64,000 nt of DNA from DATLNF01 sp963765815 (GCA_963765815.1 CAVXXT010000005.1:62001-126000), one strand, 5' to 3'; positions 1 through 8,388 are shown, counted from the stretch's first letter. Made by a program: numbers and translations. Notes: a model not told the origin generated them from the letters alone.

Positions 1-1344
1 GGCGAGCCGGATCTGCTCTACGTCGACCTGCACCTCGTCCACGAGGTGACGAGCCCGCAGGCGTTCGACGGCCTGCGCGCCGCGGGTCGCCCCGTACGCC
101 GTCCCGACCTCACCTTCGCCACCGAGGACCACAACGTCCCGACCACCGACGTCGACCGCCCGATCGCTGATCCCATCTCCCGCAAGCAAGTAGACGCCCT
201 GCGAGCGAACTGCACAGCGTTCGGCGTACCGCTGCACTCCATGGGCACCGCCGGCCAGGGCATCGTCCACGTGGTCGGTCCCGAGCTCGGCCTCACCCAG
301 CCCGGCATGACGATCGTCTGCGGTGACAGCCACACGGCGACGCACGGCGCGCTCGGCGCGCTCGCCTTCGGCATCGGCACCAGCGAGGTCGAGCACGTCC
401 TCGCCACCCAGACCCTGCCCCAGCCCAGGCCCCGCACCATGGCGGTCGACGTCGAGGGCGCCTTGCCCGCGGGAGTGACCGCGAAGGACCTGGTCCTCGC
501 CGTGATCGCCCAGATCGGCACCGGCGGCGGCACCGGGCACGTCATCGAGTACCGCGGCGAGGCGATCCGCGCGCTGTCGATGGAAGGCCGGATGACCGTC
601 TGCAACATGTCGATCGAGGCCGGCGCGCGAGCCGGCCTCGTCGCGCCCGACGACACCACCTTCGAGTACCTGCGCGGCCGCCCGCACGCCCCTCGAGACG
701 CCGACTGGGACGCCGCCGTCGCGTACTGGCGCAGCCTGGTCACCGACGCCGATGCGACCTTCGACCACCAGGTCACGCTCGACGCGACGTCGCTCTCGCC
801 CTACGTCACCTGGGGCACCAACCCCGGCCAGGCGGCCCCGCTGAGTGCCAACGTCCCCTACCCCGCGTCGTACGCCGACCCCGGCGCCCGCGAGGCCGCG
901 CAGCGCGCTCTCGACTACATGGGCCTGGTTTCCGGCACCCGCCTCCGCGACATCGAGGTCGACACGGTCTTCCTCGGCTCGTGCACCAACGGCCGGATCG
1001 AGGACCTGCACGCCGCCGCCGATGTCGTCCGGGGCCGCACCGTGAAGCCCGGCGTCCGCGCCCTGGCCGTCCCCGGCTCGATGGCGGTCAAGGCCGCCGC
1101 TGAGGCGGCCGGACTGCACGAGGTCTTCCTCGCGGCCGGCTTCGAGTGGCGCAGCGCGGGCTGCTCGATGTGCCTCGGCATGAATCCGGACCAGCTCTCG
1201 CCCGGGCAGCGCAGCGCGTCGACCTCCAACCGCAACTTCGAGGGCCGCCAGGGCACCGGCGGTCGCACCCACCTCGTCTCGCCGGCCGTTGCCGCGGCGA
1301 GCGCGATCACCGGCCGGCTGACCAGCCCGGCCGACCTGGACTGA
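1..1344 (+). CDS. leuC: 3-isopropylmalate dehydratase large subunit (5' partial)
   Basis: This is the large subunit of the leucine-pathway isopropylmalate isomerase, an aconitase-family [4Fe-4S] enzyme that interconverts 2- and 3-isopropylmalate. Frame 1 is open from base 1, so the N-terminus lies outside the window; the first GTG inside it (46) falls within the conserved LVHEVTSPQAF segment and is not the true start. Seen: the DHNVPT motif, the GDSHTATHGALGALAFGIGTSE-type core, and cluster cysteines in GSCTNGR (about nt 976-996) and the closely spaced GCSMC pair (about nt 1159-1173). The C-terminal NRNFEGRQG segment is typical. The stop lies 8 nt before leuD, whose product forms the heterodimer. 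Confidence 0.97.
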   Translation, partial: GEPDLLYVDLHLVHEVTSPQAFDGLRAAGRPVRRPDLTFATEDHNVPTTDVDRPIADPISRKQVDALRANCTAFGVPLHSMGTAGQGIVHVVGPELGLTQPGMTIVCGDSHTATHGALGALAFGIGTSEVEHVLATQTLPQPRPRTMAVDVEGALPAGVTAKDLVLAVIAQIGTGGGTGHVIEYRGEAIRALSMEGRMTVCNMSIEAGARAGLVAPDDTTFEYLRGRPHAPRDADWDAAVAYWRSLVTDADATFDHQVTLDATSLSPYVTWGTNPGQAAPLSANVPYPASYADPGAREAAQRALDYMGLVSGTRLRDIEVDTVFLGSCTNGRIEDLHAAADVVRGRTVKPGVRALAVPGSMAVKAAAEAAGLHEVFLAAGFEWRSAGCSMCLGMNPDQLSPGQRSASTSNRNFEGRQGTGGRTHLVSPAVAAASAITGRLTSPADLD

Positions 1345-1352
1345 GGGACGCG

Positions 1353-1961
1353 ATGGAGCCGATCCGCATGCACACCGGCCGCGCCGTCCCGCTGCGCCGG
1401 TCCGACGTCGACACCGACCAGATCATCCCGAGCGACTGGCTCAAGCGGGTCGAGCGCACCGGCTTCGGCGCCGGCCTCTTCGCGCAGTGGCGGGCCGCCC
1501 CCGGATTCGTCCTCGACGACCCGGCGTACGCCGGGGCCTCGGTCCTCCTCGCCGGCCGCAACTTCGGCACCGGCTCCTCCCGGGAGCACGCCGTGTGGGC
1601 GCTCGAGGACTTCGGGTTCCGCGCCGTGGTCTCGCCGAAGCTCGCCGACATCTTCCGCACCAACTGCACGAAGGTCGGCGTGGTGCCCGTCGAGGTGGAC
1701 GAGGCCGTCGTTGAGCGGCTCTGGGCGGCGGTCGAGGCCCACCCGAACACGGCAGTCGTCGTCGACGTCGAGAACCGGCGCCTGCGCTGCGCGACCGCCG
1801 CTGTGGACGAGCCGTTCCCGCTCGACGACTTCACCCGCTGGCGCCTCGTCGAGGGGCTCGACGACATCGGACTCACCCTGCGCCACGAGCCGGACATCAC
1901 TGCCTACGAGCAGCGCCGCCAGTCGTGGCGTCCGACGACGCTGGCACAATCCGAGCCGTGA
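1353..1961 (+). CDS. leuD: 3-isopropylmalate dehydratase small subunit
   Basis: This 202-aa swivel-domain subunit pairs with LeuC in leucine synthesis. Seen: the TDQIIPSDWLKR segment near residues 20-31, the GRNFGTGSSREHAVWAL substrate-loop motif near residues 68-84, and IFRTNCTKVGVVPVEV. The ATG at 1353 gives the usual length; longer readings run into the leuC coding region and are not credible. Translation is probably coupled to leuC, since only 8 nt separate them. The stop overlaps the GTG of the next small gene in a GTGA quartet. Confidence 0.97.
   Translation: MEPIRMHTGRAVPLRRSDVDTDQIIPSDWLKRVERTGFGAGLFAQWRAAPGFVLDDPAYAGASVLLAGRNFGTGSSREHAVWALEDFGFRAVVSPKLADIFRTNCTKVGVVPVEVDEAVVERLWAAVEAHPNTAVVVDVENRRLRCATAAVDEPFPLDDFTRWRLVEGLDDIGLTLRHEPDITAYEQRRQSWRPTTLAQSEP
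1945..1950 (+). promoter_or_regulatory. -10 hexamer CACAAT inside the leuD 3' end
   Basis: CACAAT in the context TGGCACAAT lies 7 nt upstream of the GTG at 1958, the spacing expected for a leaderless transcript. The same TGGCACA-t core precedes rpsP and rplS in this window. No convincing -35 is seen. Confidence 0.3.
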
Positions 1962-2197
1962 CCGATGCCCCGCTCGACGACGCTGCGCTCTTCGCCGACC
2001 TCGCCAACCGCCTCCGCGACACCCATCGCCGGGTCGCGTCGCTCGACGCGACCGATGACGTGAAGTCCGCCGTCGTGCGCCGTCTCATCGCGATCACCGA
2101 CGCGTCGAAGCACGACCTAGGACGGGCGTCCGAACGGCTCGACGCGCTGCGCGCGGATCTCGATGCCGGACGTCTGCCCGACCCGAACGCCGACTGA
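1958..2197 (+). CDS. Small hypothetical protein downstream of leuD
   Basis: I do not recognise this 79-aa protein. The GTG at 1958 overlaps the leuD stop (GTGA), a coupling used repeatedly in this window, so I prefer it to the upstream ATG at 1925. The sequence is acidic and predicted mostly helical, with alternating Asp/Leu/Arg, no membrane segment and no cysteines; MTDAPLDDAALFADLANRL looks like an amphipathic helix. Codon use (G/C third positions) agrees with a real gene. The position suggests a conserved hypothetical co-transcribed with leuCD, but no function can be read from it. Confidence 0.6.
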   Translation: MTDAPLDDAALFADLANRLRDTHRRVASLDATDDVKSAVVRRLIAITDASKHDLGRASERLDALRADLDAGRLPDPNAD

Positions 2198-2291
2198 CCC
2201 ATCGGAAACCGCTGCGCTGCAGCAGGTTCCGTGCATCCTCGGGAATCCGGCCGGTTGGACGTTTGCGCCTCAACGGTCCAGATGCGTTGCG

Positions 2292-2324
2292 ACACAACGG
2301 AAATCACTTGTTCGGTCGTTGTGT
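2292..2324 (+). repeat. Inverted repeat upstream of hup
   Basis: Perfect 8-bp arms ACACAACG (2292-2299) and CGTTGTGT (2317-2324) are separated by 17 nt. The right arm overlaps the proposed -35 of the hup promoter, so it could be an operator. No regulator is identified. Confidence 0.4.
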
Positions 2325-2347
2325 GTTTCGCACCGTGCACATAGGGT
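2319..2347 (+). promoter_or_regulatory. Candidate hup promoter
   Basis: TTGTGT (2319-2324) and TAGGGT (2342-2347) are separated by 17 bp, a good fit to the principal actinobacterial sigma factor. Transcription from about 2354 would give a leader of about 40 nt ending in GGAGG (2383-2387), 8 nt before the hup TTG start. Confidence 0.45.
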
Positions 2348-2395
2348 TCTCGCCGTCGACGCGCCCTGCATCGACAACTCCCGGAGGTGCACACG

Positions 2396-2788
2396 TTGAA
2401 CAAGTCAGAGCTCATCGAGGCCGTTGCTGAGGAGCTTGGCAGCCGAGCCACCGCAGCCAAGGCCGTCGACACCGTCCTCGACGCGATCATGGCGTCGGTC
2501 GCCTCCGGCGAGCGGGTCGGGATCGTCGGCTTCGGCACGTTCGAGAAGCGCGAGCGGAGCGCCCGCACCGCCCGCAACATCCGCACCGGTGCCACGATCA
2601 AGGTGAAGGCCACCTCGGTGCCCGGCTTCCGCGCGGGCGCCGGCTTCAAGGAGCTCGTCGCCGGCGGCAAGAAGAAGGCGGCCCCCAAGCCGGCCGCCAA
2701 GAAGGCTGCGAAGCCGGCCGCCAAGAAGGCCGCCAAGCCGGCGGCCAAGAAGACCGTCGCCAAGAAGGCTGCTGCCAAGAAGCGCTAG
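2396..2788 (+). CDS. hup: Histone-like DNA-binding protein HU with Lys/Ala tail
   Basis: This nucleoid protein binds and bends DNA as a dimer. I start it at TTG 2396, preceded by GGAGG at the right distance and giving the canonical MNKSELIEAVA N-terminus; the GTG at 2387 overlaps the SD itself. Residues 1-90 are the HU fold, with GIVGFGTFEKRERSAR and ARNIRTGATIKVKATSVPGFRAG. Residues from about 92 to 130 are a low-complexity tail built of PAAKKAAK-type units, as in mycobacterial HupB and streptomycete HupS, where such tails add DNA contacts and are modified. The gene is monocistronic, with its own promoter and a strong hairpin after the stop. Confidence 0.95.
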   Translation: MNKSELIEAVAEELGSRATAAKAVDTVLDAIMASVASGERVGIVGFGTFEKRERSARTARNIRTGATIKVKATSVPGFRAGAGFKELVAGGKKKAAPKPAAKKAAKPAAKKAAKPAAKKTVAKKAAAKKR

Positions 2789-2802
2789 CAGCTAGAGACT
2801 CA

Positions 2803-2839
2803 GCTGAGGGGCATCCGGATGAACCGGGTGCCCCTCAGC
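2803..2839 (+). terminator. Bidirectional terminator hairpin after hup
   Basis: Perfect 11-bp stem GCTGAGGGGCA (2803-2813) / TGCCCCTCAGC (2829-2839) lies between the convergent stops of hup and the cold-shock-like gene. There is no T-tract, as is common in actinomycetes. Confidence 0.75.
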
Positions 2840-2853
2840 CGTCTCCGGCTCGG

Positions 2854-3057
2854 CTAGAGAGTCGCGAGGTTGATCGAGGTGACGGCGCGGGCGTCACCCT
2901 CGCCGCTGACCTCGAAGCGCACCCGCTGGCCGAACGTGAGCTTGCGCAGTCCCGATCGGGAGAAGGCGTCGGCGGGCAGCGCGATCACGGTGCCGTCGTC
3001 GAGGACGACCGACCCGGACCGGGTCTCCTCGCTGAACTCCTTCACGGTGCCCTGCAT
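2854..3057 (-). CDS. Cold-shock-like small nucleic-acid-binding protein
   Basis: This 67-aa single-domain protein has a CSD/S1-like beta-barrel pattern: MQGTVKEF, then SGSVVLDDGTVIALP, then GQRVRFEV. The motifs are diverged from classical CspA: the aromatic RNP1 KGFGFI is replaced by SGSVVLDD, so RNA binding is inferred from fold resemblance only. It ends opposite the hup terminator. It starts 2 nt after the cofC stop and is therefore probably co-transcribed with cofC. Confidence 0.7.
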   Translation of the reverse strand: MQGTVKEFSEETRSGSVVLDDGTVIALPADAFSRSGLRKLTFGQRVRFEVSGEGDARAVTSINLATL

Positions 3058-3059
3058 CG

Positions 3060-3725
3060 CTAACCGTCCGATCGTCGGGTCGTCGCCGTGGTTCCGGCGC
3101 GAAGCATAACGGCCGAGGTGTGCCCTCCGACCCCGAGCGCGAGGGCGTCGGCGAGGTCGTCAGAGGTGTCGACGTCGAGGCAGAGCCGGTCCAGCCCCCC
3201 GGCGTCCAGCTGCACGTGACCGCCCAGGACGTGGCGCGCCCGGGACGCCGGTCCGTAGCTCGGCGTCAGGTCCGATCCCGGCGCGGCCGTCAGCACGGTC
3301 GTGCCGTCTCCGCGGCGGTCCGCCAGCACGCCCAGCGATACGCCGACCGCGCGGTCCAGCAGTATCGCCAGTGCCTCGGGTGTCGCGCACGGCAGGTCGC
3401 TCGACACCGCGGCGACGCCGTCTCGCGGCCACAGCGAACGCGCGGTGCGCGCCCCGTCGACCAGTGCGTCGTCCAGGCCGGAGTCGCTCGCGTCGGCGAT
3501 CACCCGTGCGCCGAGCACGCCGAGCTCCGCAGCCGCGCGCGCGTCGTTCGTCACCACCACCACGCCGCTCACCGTCGGAGCCGTGACCGCGGCGGCGACC
3601 ACGTCAGAGGCCATGGCCAGGGCGAGATCCGCCCGCGCTGACGGGGACAGGTGGGCGAGCCGCGACTTCGCGAGCCGCAGCTCCTTGACCGGGACGACGA
3701 CCACCCAGCGCACGTCGAGGTCCAC
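3060..3725 (-). CDS. cofC: 2-phospho-L-lactate/phosphoenolpyruvate guanylyltransferase
   Basis: A 221-aa nucleotidyltransferase of the CofC/FbiD family, which activates phosphoenolpyruvate or 2-phospholactate with GTP for coenzyme F420 synthesis in the cytosol. Seen: the N-terminal VVPVKELRLAKSRLA nucleotide-binding segment, VVVVTND, and SSDLPCATPEAL matching the catalytic Asp region. I chose GTG 3725 because a TAGGGT -10 (3733-3738) ends 7 nt upstream, which fits a leaderless start and overlaps the alternative GTG at 3734. The gene is evidence for F420 use, common in actinomycetes. Confidence 0.9.
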   Translation of the reverse strand: MDLDVRWVVVVPVKELRLAKSRLAHLSPSARADLALAMASDVVAAAVTAPTVSGVVVVTNDARAAAELGVLGARVIADASDSGLDDALVDGARTARSLWPRDGVAAVSSDLPCATPEALAILLDRAVGVSLGVLADRRGDGTTVLTAAPGSDLTPSYGPASRARHVLGGHVQLDAGGLDRLCLDVDTSDDLADALALGVGGHTSAVMLRAGTTATTRRSDG

Positions 3726-3732
3726 GCGCTCC

Positions 3733-3738
3733 ACCCTA
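3733..3738 (-). promoter_or_regulatory. -10 TAGGGT of cofC (leaderless)
   Basis: On the minus strand TAGGGT is followed by 7 nt and then the GTG at 3725, the geometry of a leaderless transcript. No clear -35 is seen. Confidence 0.4.
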
Positions 3739-3836
3739 TGGGGAGCGCCACCCCGCGACACGGCGTACGACGGCGCTCGACAGGCCGCGACGCGACCGGG
3801 AGGATCGCCCAGACGCCGAGGCGAGAGGGAGGTCGG

Positions 3837-4565
3837 ATGGAGCCGTGGTACCGCCTCGCCGTCTGCATCGTGAAGCCGGCCACCGCCCTGGTCTTCCGAC
3901 GTGACGAGCGAGGGCAGGACCGGATCCCGCGCACCGGCGGCTGCATCATCGCCGTCAACCACATCTCCTACGCCGACCCGTTCGTCGCCGCGCTCTTCGT
4001 CCACGACGCCGGCCGCCGCCCGCGCTTCATGGGCAAGGTCTCGGTCTTCCGCATCCCCGTCATCGGCCGGATCCTCCGCGGCGCCGGCCAGATCCCGGTC
4101 TACCGGGAGAGCGCCGACGCGGCGCACGCGCTCTCCGCGGCCACCGACGCGGTGCGGGCGGGAGAGTGCGTCGTCATCTACCCCGAGGGCACCGTCACCA
4201 GGGACCCCGGCTACTGGCCGATGACCGCCAAGACCGGCGTCGCCCGGATCGCGCTCGCCACCGGCGCCCCCGTGATCCCGGTCGCGCAGTGGGGCGCCCA
4301 GGAGTTCCTCGGGCGCAGCGGCAAGCCGCGACTCGGCCGCCGCACCCGGGTGCACGCGCGCGCCGGCGAGCCGGTCGACCTGAGCCGCTGGCACGGTCTC
4401 GAGCTCACCGCGGACACGCTGCGCGAGTCGACCAGCGCGGTCATGGACGGGCTGACCGGCGTGCTGGCGGAGATCCGCGGCGAGCAGCCGCCCGCGACGC
4501 GCTACGAGCCGCGGCCCGGCGAGCGCAAGGGCTCACGTCCCCGGCACCAGCGAAAGTCGGCATGA
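3837..4565 (+). CDS. plsC: 1-acyl-sn-glycerol-3-phosphate acyltransferase
   Basis: A 242-aa PlsC-family membrane-associated acyltransferase that makes phosphatidic acid from lysophosphatidate. Seen: the HX4D catalytic motif NHISYADP at residues 41-48, GKVSVFRIPVIGRILRG, and the VIYPEGT motif near residues 110-120. The ATG at 3837 follows a strong GGGAGG. The last 30 residues are basic and rich in Arg/Pro. The stop overlaps the gpsA ATG (ATGA), putting two glycerolipid steps under one transcript. Confidence 0.93.
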   Translation: MEPWYRLAVCIVKPATALVFRRDERGQDRIPRTGGCIIAVNHISYADPFVAALFVHDAGRRPRFMGKVSVFRIPVIGRILRGAGQIPVYRESADAAHALSAATDAVRAGECVVIYPEGTVTRDPGYWPMTAKTGVARIALATGAPVIPVAQWGAQEFLGRSGKPRLGRRTRVHARAGEPVDLSRWHGLELTADTLRESTSAVMDGLTGVLAEIRGEQPPATRYEPRPGERKGSRPRHQRKSA

Positions 4566-5557
4566 CGCGCGCGGCCGTCCTCGGCACCGGCTCCTGGGGC
4601 ACCGCGTTCGCGGCGGTGATGGCCGATGCGGGCACGGACACGGTGCTCTGGGCCCGTCGCCCGGAGCTCGCCAAGTCCGTGATGACGTCGCACGAGAACC
4701 CCGACTACCTCCCCGGCGTACCGCTCCCGGAGAGCCTGCGCGCGACGGCGGACGCCGCGGAGGCGCTCGACGGCGCCGACTTCGTGGTCCTCGCCATCCC
4801 CTCTCAGTCCCTGCGCGACAACCTGGCCGAGTGGCGCGAGCTGATCCCGCGCGACGCCGTCGTCGTCTCGCTCATGAAAGGGATAGAGCTCGGCACGACC
4901 AAGCGCATGAGCGAGGTCATCGCCGAGGTCGGCGACATCGAGGTCGAGCGGATCGCGGTCGTGTCCGGTCCGAACCTGGCGAAGGAGATCGCCCAGCGTC
5001 AGCCGGCCGCGACCGTCGTGGCGTGCAGCGACGTCGAGGCCGCCGAGCGACTGCAGGTCGCGAGCCTCACCCGCTACTTCCGCCCGTACACCAACACCGA
5101 CGTCGTCGGCTGCGAGCTGGGCGGCGCGGTGAAGAACGTCATCGCCCTCGCCTGCGGGATGGCCGAGGGCATGGGCTTCGGCGACAACACCAAGGCGTCG
5201 CTGATCACCCGCGGCCTGGCCGAGATGTCGCGGCTCGGCGTGGCCCTCGGCGCCGACCCGCTGACGTTCGCGGGGCTTGCCGGCCTCGGCGACCTCAGCG
5301 CGACCTGCACCAGCCCGCTGTCGCGCAACCGGACGGTGGGGGAGCAGCTGGGCAGGGGCCGCACGCTGGAGGAGATCATCGGCGAGATGCGGATGGTCGC
5401 CGAGGGCGTGAAGTCCTCCCGTTCGATCCTCGACCTCGCGGTCAAGCACGACGTGGACATGCCCATCACCGAGCAGGTGGTGCACGTGGTCCACGACGGG
5501 ATGACGCCGAAGGACATGCTCCGCAACCTGATGGCGCGTGACGCCAAGGCAGAATGA
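4562..5557 (+). CDS. gpsA: NAD(P)H-dependent glycerol-3-phosphate dehydrogenase
   Basis: Reduces dihydroxyacetone phosphate to sn-glycerol 3-phosphate, the head group of phospholipids. The 331 aa match the family length. Seen: the dinucleotide-binding GTGSWGTAFA at residues 8-17, SLMKGIE, SGPNLAKEIA, the catalytic lysine in GGAVKNVIALACG, and GLAGLGDLSATC. It overlaps plsC upstream by 4 nt and is followed after 4 nt by the PLP enzyme gene. Confidence 0.97.
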   Translation: MTRAAVLGTGSWGTAFAAVMADAGTDTVLWARRPELAKSVMTSHENPDYLPGVPLPESLRATADAAEALDGADFVVLAIPSQSLRDNLAEWRELIPRDAVVVSLMKGIELGTTKRMSEVIAEVGDIEVERIAVVSGPNLAKEIAQRQPAATVVACSDVEAAERLQVASLTRYFRPYTNTDVVGCELGGAVKNVIALACGMAEGMGFGDNTKASLITRGLAEMSRLGVALGADPLTFAGLAGLGDLSATCTSPLSRNRTVGEQLGRGRTLEEIIGEMRMVAEGVKSSRSILDLAVKHDVDMPITEQVVHVVHDGMTPKDMLRNLMARDAKAE

Positions 5558-5561
5558 CCGG

Positions 5562-6767
5562 GTGACGAACTCACCCGAGCGACGCCTCTCCACCCGCGCC
5601 GTGCACCTGCCGCCCCCGCCGGTGCCGGCCGAGCCCCCGGTGGGCCTGCCCGTCTACCGCACCGCCGTCTTCGAGTTCGAGACGATGCAGGACTACTCCG
5701 ACGTCCTCGGCGGCCGCCGGCCCGGCTACGTCTACTCCCGCATCGACAACCCGACGACCGACGCGTTCGCCGCCGCGCTCGCGATGCTCGAGGGCGCAGA
5801 GGCCGGTCAGGCGTTCGCGTCCGGCTCCGCCGCGATCTCCACCGCGCTGCTCGCGCTGCTCGAGGCCGGTGACCACGTGGTCGCGCAGGCCGACCTCTAC
5901 GGCGGCACCTACAGCCTGCTCACCCACGTCCTGCCGCGGTTCGGCATCACCGCCACGCTCGTGCCCGGCGGCGACGTCGACGCGCTGGCCGCCGCGGTGC
6001 GGCCCGAGACCGCCCTCGTGTACGCCGAGACGGTGGCCAACCCGACGATGTCGGTTGCCGACCTGCCCGGTCTCGCGGCGGTCGCCCGCACGGCCGACGT
6101 ACCTCTGGTCGTCGACTCCACGTTCGCCACTCCCGTGGTCTGCCGGCCGATCGAGTGGGGCGCCGACCTGGTGCTGCACTCGGCGACGAAGTACATCGGC
6201 GGCCACAGCGACACCACCGGCGGCGCCGTCGTCGGGTCCGCCGACCTCGTCGCGAAGGTGCGCACGATGCGCGCCGAGCTCGGCGGCATGCTCTCGCCGG
6301 AGGAGGCGTTCCTGCTCCACCGCGGCCTGCAGACGCTGCCGCTGCGCGTCGAGCGGCACTGCACTTCTGCCATGACGTTCGCGCTCGCGATGGCACAGCA
6401 CCCGGCGGTCGAGGCGGTCAGCTATCCCGGCCTTCCGTCGCACGCCGACCACGGGCTGGCCGGCAAGCTGTTCAGCGCCGGCGACTCCGGCGCGACGCTC
6501 TACGGCGGCTGCGTCCTCGTCACTCCGAGCGGCGGACGAGACATCGGCATGAAGGTCTGCGACGCGCTGCGACTCGGCAAGGTCGCGACCAGCCTCGGCG
6601 GCGTGCACACCGTGGTCAGCCACGTCCCGTCGACCACCCATCGCCAGCTCGACGACGCGGCCCTGGCAGCGGCGGGGATCGGCGCCGCCGCGATCCGCGT
6701 GAGCGTCGGACTCGAGGACGTCGGCGACCTCATCGCCGACTTCACCCAGGCGCTGGACGCAGCGTGA
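5562..6767 (+). CDS. Cys/Met metabolism PLP-dependent transsulfuration enzyme
   Basis: A 401-aa fold-type I PLP enzyme of the cystathionine gamma-synthase / gamma-lyase / methionine gamma-lyase family. Seen: YVYSRIDNPT, FASGSAAIST, AETVANPTM, VDSTFATP, and the Schiff-base lysine in SATKYIGGHSDTTGG. I take GTG 5562; an in-frame ATG at 5538 lies inside gpsA. Exact substrate cannot be assigned from sequence; the VVSHVPSTTHRQL segment near the C-terminus and the SHADHGL region are compatible with a lyase acting on methionine or cystathionine. The stop overlaps the ddl GTG (GTGA). Confidence 0.85.
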   Translation: MTNSPERRLSTRAVHLPPPPVPAEPPVGLPVYRTAVFEFETMQDYSDVLGGRRPGYVYSRIDNPTTDAFAAALAMLEGAEAGQAFASGSAAISTALLALLEAGDHVVAQADLYGGTYSLLTHVLPRFGITATLVPGGDVDALAAAVRPETALVYAETVANPTMSVADLPGLAAVARTADVPLVVDSTFATPVVCRPIEWGADLVLHSATKYIGGHSDTTGGAVVGSADLVAKVRTMRAELGGMLSPEEAFLLHRGLQTLPLRVERHCTSAMTFALAMAQHPAVEAVSYPGLPSHADHGLAGKLFSAGDSGATLYGGCVLVTPSGGRDIGMKVCDALRLGKVATSLGGVHTVVSHVPSTTHRQLDDAALAAAGIGAAAIRVSVGLEDVGDLIADFTQALDAA

Positions 6768-7852
6768 CCGACCGCATCCGGGTCGCGGTCGTGTTCGGCG
6801 GTCGCAGCAGCGAGCACTCCATCTCCTGCGTCTCCGCCGGCAGCGTCCTGTCCGCCCTCGATCCCGACCGGTACGACGTCGTCGCGATCGGCATCACGCC
6901 CGACGGCCACTGGGTGCTCGCCCCCGATGCGCCACGGCAGATCGCACCCGGCGCCGACCTGCCGACGGTGTCCGACGGATCAGGCACCTCGGTCGCGCTC
7001 GCGGGTGACCCGGGCGTCGACGGCTTGGTCGTCCTCGAGCCGGGCGAAGGTCCGCGCACCCTCGCCGGGGTCGACGTCGTCTTCCCCCTGCTGCACGGCC
7101 CCTACGGCGAGGACGGCACCGTGCAGGGGCTGCTCGAGCTGGCCGGCGTCCCCTACGTCGGCAGCGGCGTGCTCGCCAGCGCGGTGAGCATGGACAAGGA
7201 GTTCATGAAGCTCGTCCTCTCCGCGCGGGGACTCCCGGTCGGCCCGTACGTCGTCCTTCGCGAAGGTGACCTCGACCGGGCGGCCGAGCTCGTCGGGCCG
7301 CTGGGCTGGCCGGTCTTCGTGAAACCCGCGCGCGGCGGCTCGAGCATCGGCATCTCCAAGGTCGAGACCCCTGACGCGCTTCCTGCGGCGCTTCGCGAGG
7401 CGTGGGCACACGACCCGAAGGCACTCGTCGAGGCAGCGGTCGACGGTCGCGAGATCGAGTGTGCGGTTCTCGCCGGCATCGACGGCGGTGAGCCGGAGGC
7501 GAGCCTGCCGGCCGAGGTGAAGGTCGCGTCGGGCTTCTACGACTTCCAGGCGAAGTACCTCGACGACTCGACGAGCTTCGACATCCCCGCTGACCTCCCG
7601 CCCGACGTCATCGCCGACGTACGGCGACTCGCCGCGGAGGTCTTCACCGCCGTCGACGCCGAGGGCCTGGCCCGGGTCGACTTCTTCCTCTGCCCGGACG
7701 GGCGGCTGGTCGTCAACGAGATCAACACGATGCCCGGCTTCACGCCCTCGTCGATGTTCCCGCGGATGTGGGCGGCCACCGGGCTCGACTACCCCGCCCT
7801 CGTGGACCGGCTGCTTCGCACGGCCATCGCCGAGGGCACCGGCCTGCGCTGA
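6764..7852 (+). CDS. ddl: D-alanine--D-alanine ligase
   Basis: An ATP-grasp enzyme of 362 aa making the D-Ala-D-Ala dipeptide for peptidoglycan. Seen: VFGGRSSEHSISCVSA at residues 9-24, LHGPYGEDGTVQG, SMDKEFMK, FVKPARGGSSIGI (ATP-binding lysine), EIECAVL, and the metal site VVNEINTMPGFT. The family tyrosine/phenylalanine loop reads YDFQAKYLD, as in vancomycin-sensitive D-Ala-D-Ala ligases. It ends the plsC-gpsA-PLP-ddl run. Confidence 0.97.
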   Translation: MTDRIRVAVVFGGRSSEHSISCVSAGSVLSALDPDRYDVVAIGITPDGHWVLAPDAPRQIAPGADLPTVSDGSGTSVALAGDPGVDGLVVLEPGEGPRTLAGVDVVFPLLHGPYGEDGTVQGLLELAGVPYVGSGVLASAVSMDKEFMKLVLSARGLPVGPYVVLREGDLDRAAELVGPLGWPVFVKPARGGSSIGISKVETPDALPAALREAWAHDPKALVEAAVDGREIECAVLAGIDGGEPEASLPAEVKVASGFYDFQAKYLDDSTSFDIPADLPPDVIADVRRLAAEVFTAVDAEGLARVDFFLCPDGRLVVNEINTMPGFTPSSMFPRMWAATGLDYPALVDRLLRTAIAEGTGLR

Positions 7853-7928
7853 GCGGCAGGACTGGCCGCGACGACCGTCGAAACCAGACTCGACAGCACC
7901 CGAAGTGCCCAGCCCGGAGGTAGTCGCC

Positions 7929-8378
7929 ATGTCCCGCCGCACGCTCGTCCCCGTCGCCGTCCTCGGCGTCCTCGCCGGCGCGCTCGCGCTGCCGAGCGAC
8001 GCGGCACCGCCGAAGCCGATCACCAAGGAGTACACGGTCACCCTGGCGCCGTTCCCGAACGCCGAGTGGAGCAACGCCTGCCAGGAGAAGAGCCCGATCC
8101 CGAGCGACCACGAGGAGCCGTTCAAGGCGCCCGCGCCCGGCCTGCTGAAGGTGCAGATCTCGGGGTTCATCGGCGACTTCGACGGGGCGATCGTCGACGG
8201 CAAGGGCAAGTACCTCGCCGCGAGCGACAACGCCGCTGCCACGGGTGGCACCAGCCCGAACGCGGTCGAGGGCATCAGCTACAAGATCAAGAAGGCCGGT
8301 GACTTCAAGATCCGCGTCTGCAACTTCCTCGGCACCCCCCAGGCCACGGTCAAGTACACCTTCACCTTCGCCAAGTAG
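7929..8378 (+). CDS. Small secreted protein, APPKP family (paralogue 1)
   Basis: I do not recognise a named family. The 149-aa product starts at ATG 7929 after GGAGG. Residues 1-28 form a Sec signal peptide ending AA|PPKP. The mature part is a beta-rich domain with two cysteines (SNACQEK and VCNFLGT), a FKAPAPGLLKVQISGFIGDFDGAIVDGKG core and a YKIKKAGDFKIRVCNF strand. The layout resembles the PPC (pre-peptidase C-terminal) beta-sandwich, an inference only. Four more paralogues lie at 10640, 11091, 11574 and 14123. Function is unknown; it is likely extracellular with one disulfide. Confidence 0.8.
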   Translation: MSRRTLVPVAVLGVLAGALALPSDAAPPKPITKEYTVTLAPFPNAEWSNACQEKSPIPSDHEEPFKAPAPGLLKVQISGFIGDFDGAIVDGKGKYLAASDNAAATGGTSPNAVEGISYKIKKAGDFKIRVCNFLGTPQATVKYTFTFAK

Positions 8379-8388
8379 AGCAAACGGA

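Noticed and set aside
2198..2291. Possible small RNA or tRNA between the small ORF and hup
   Set aside because: No cloverleaf, anticodon or stable fold could be drawn.
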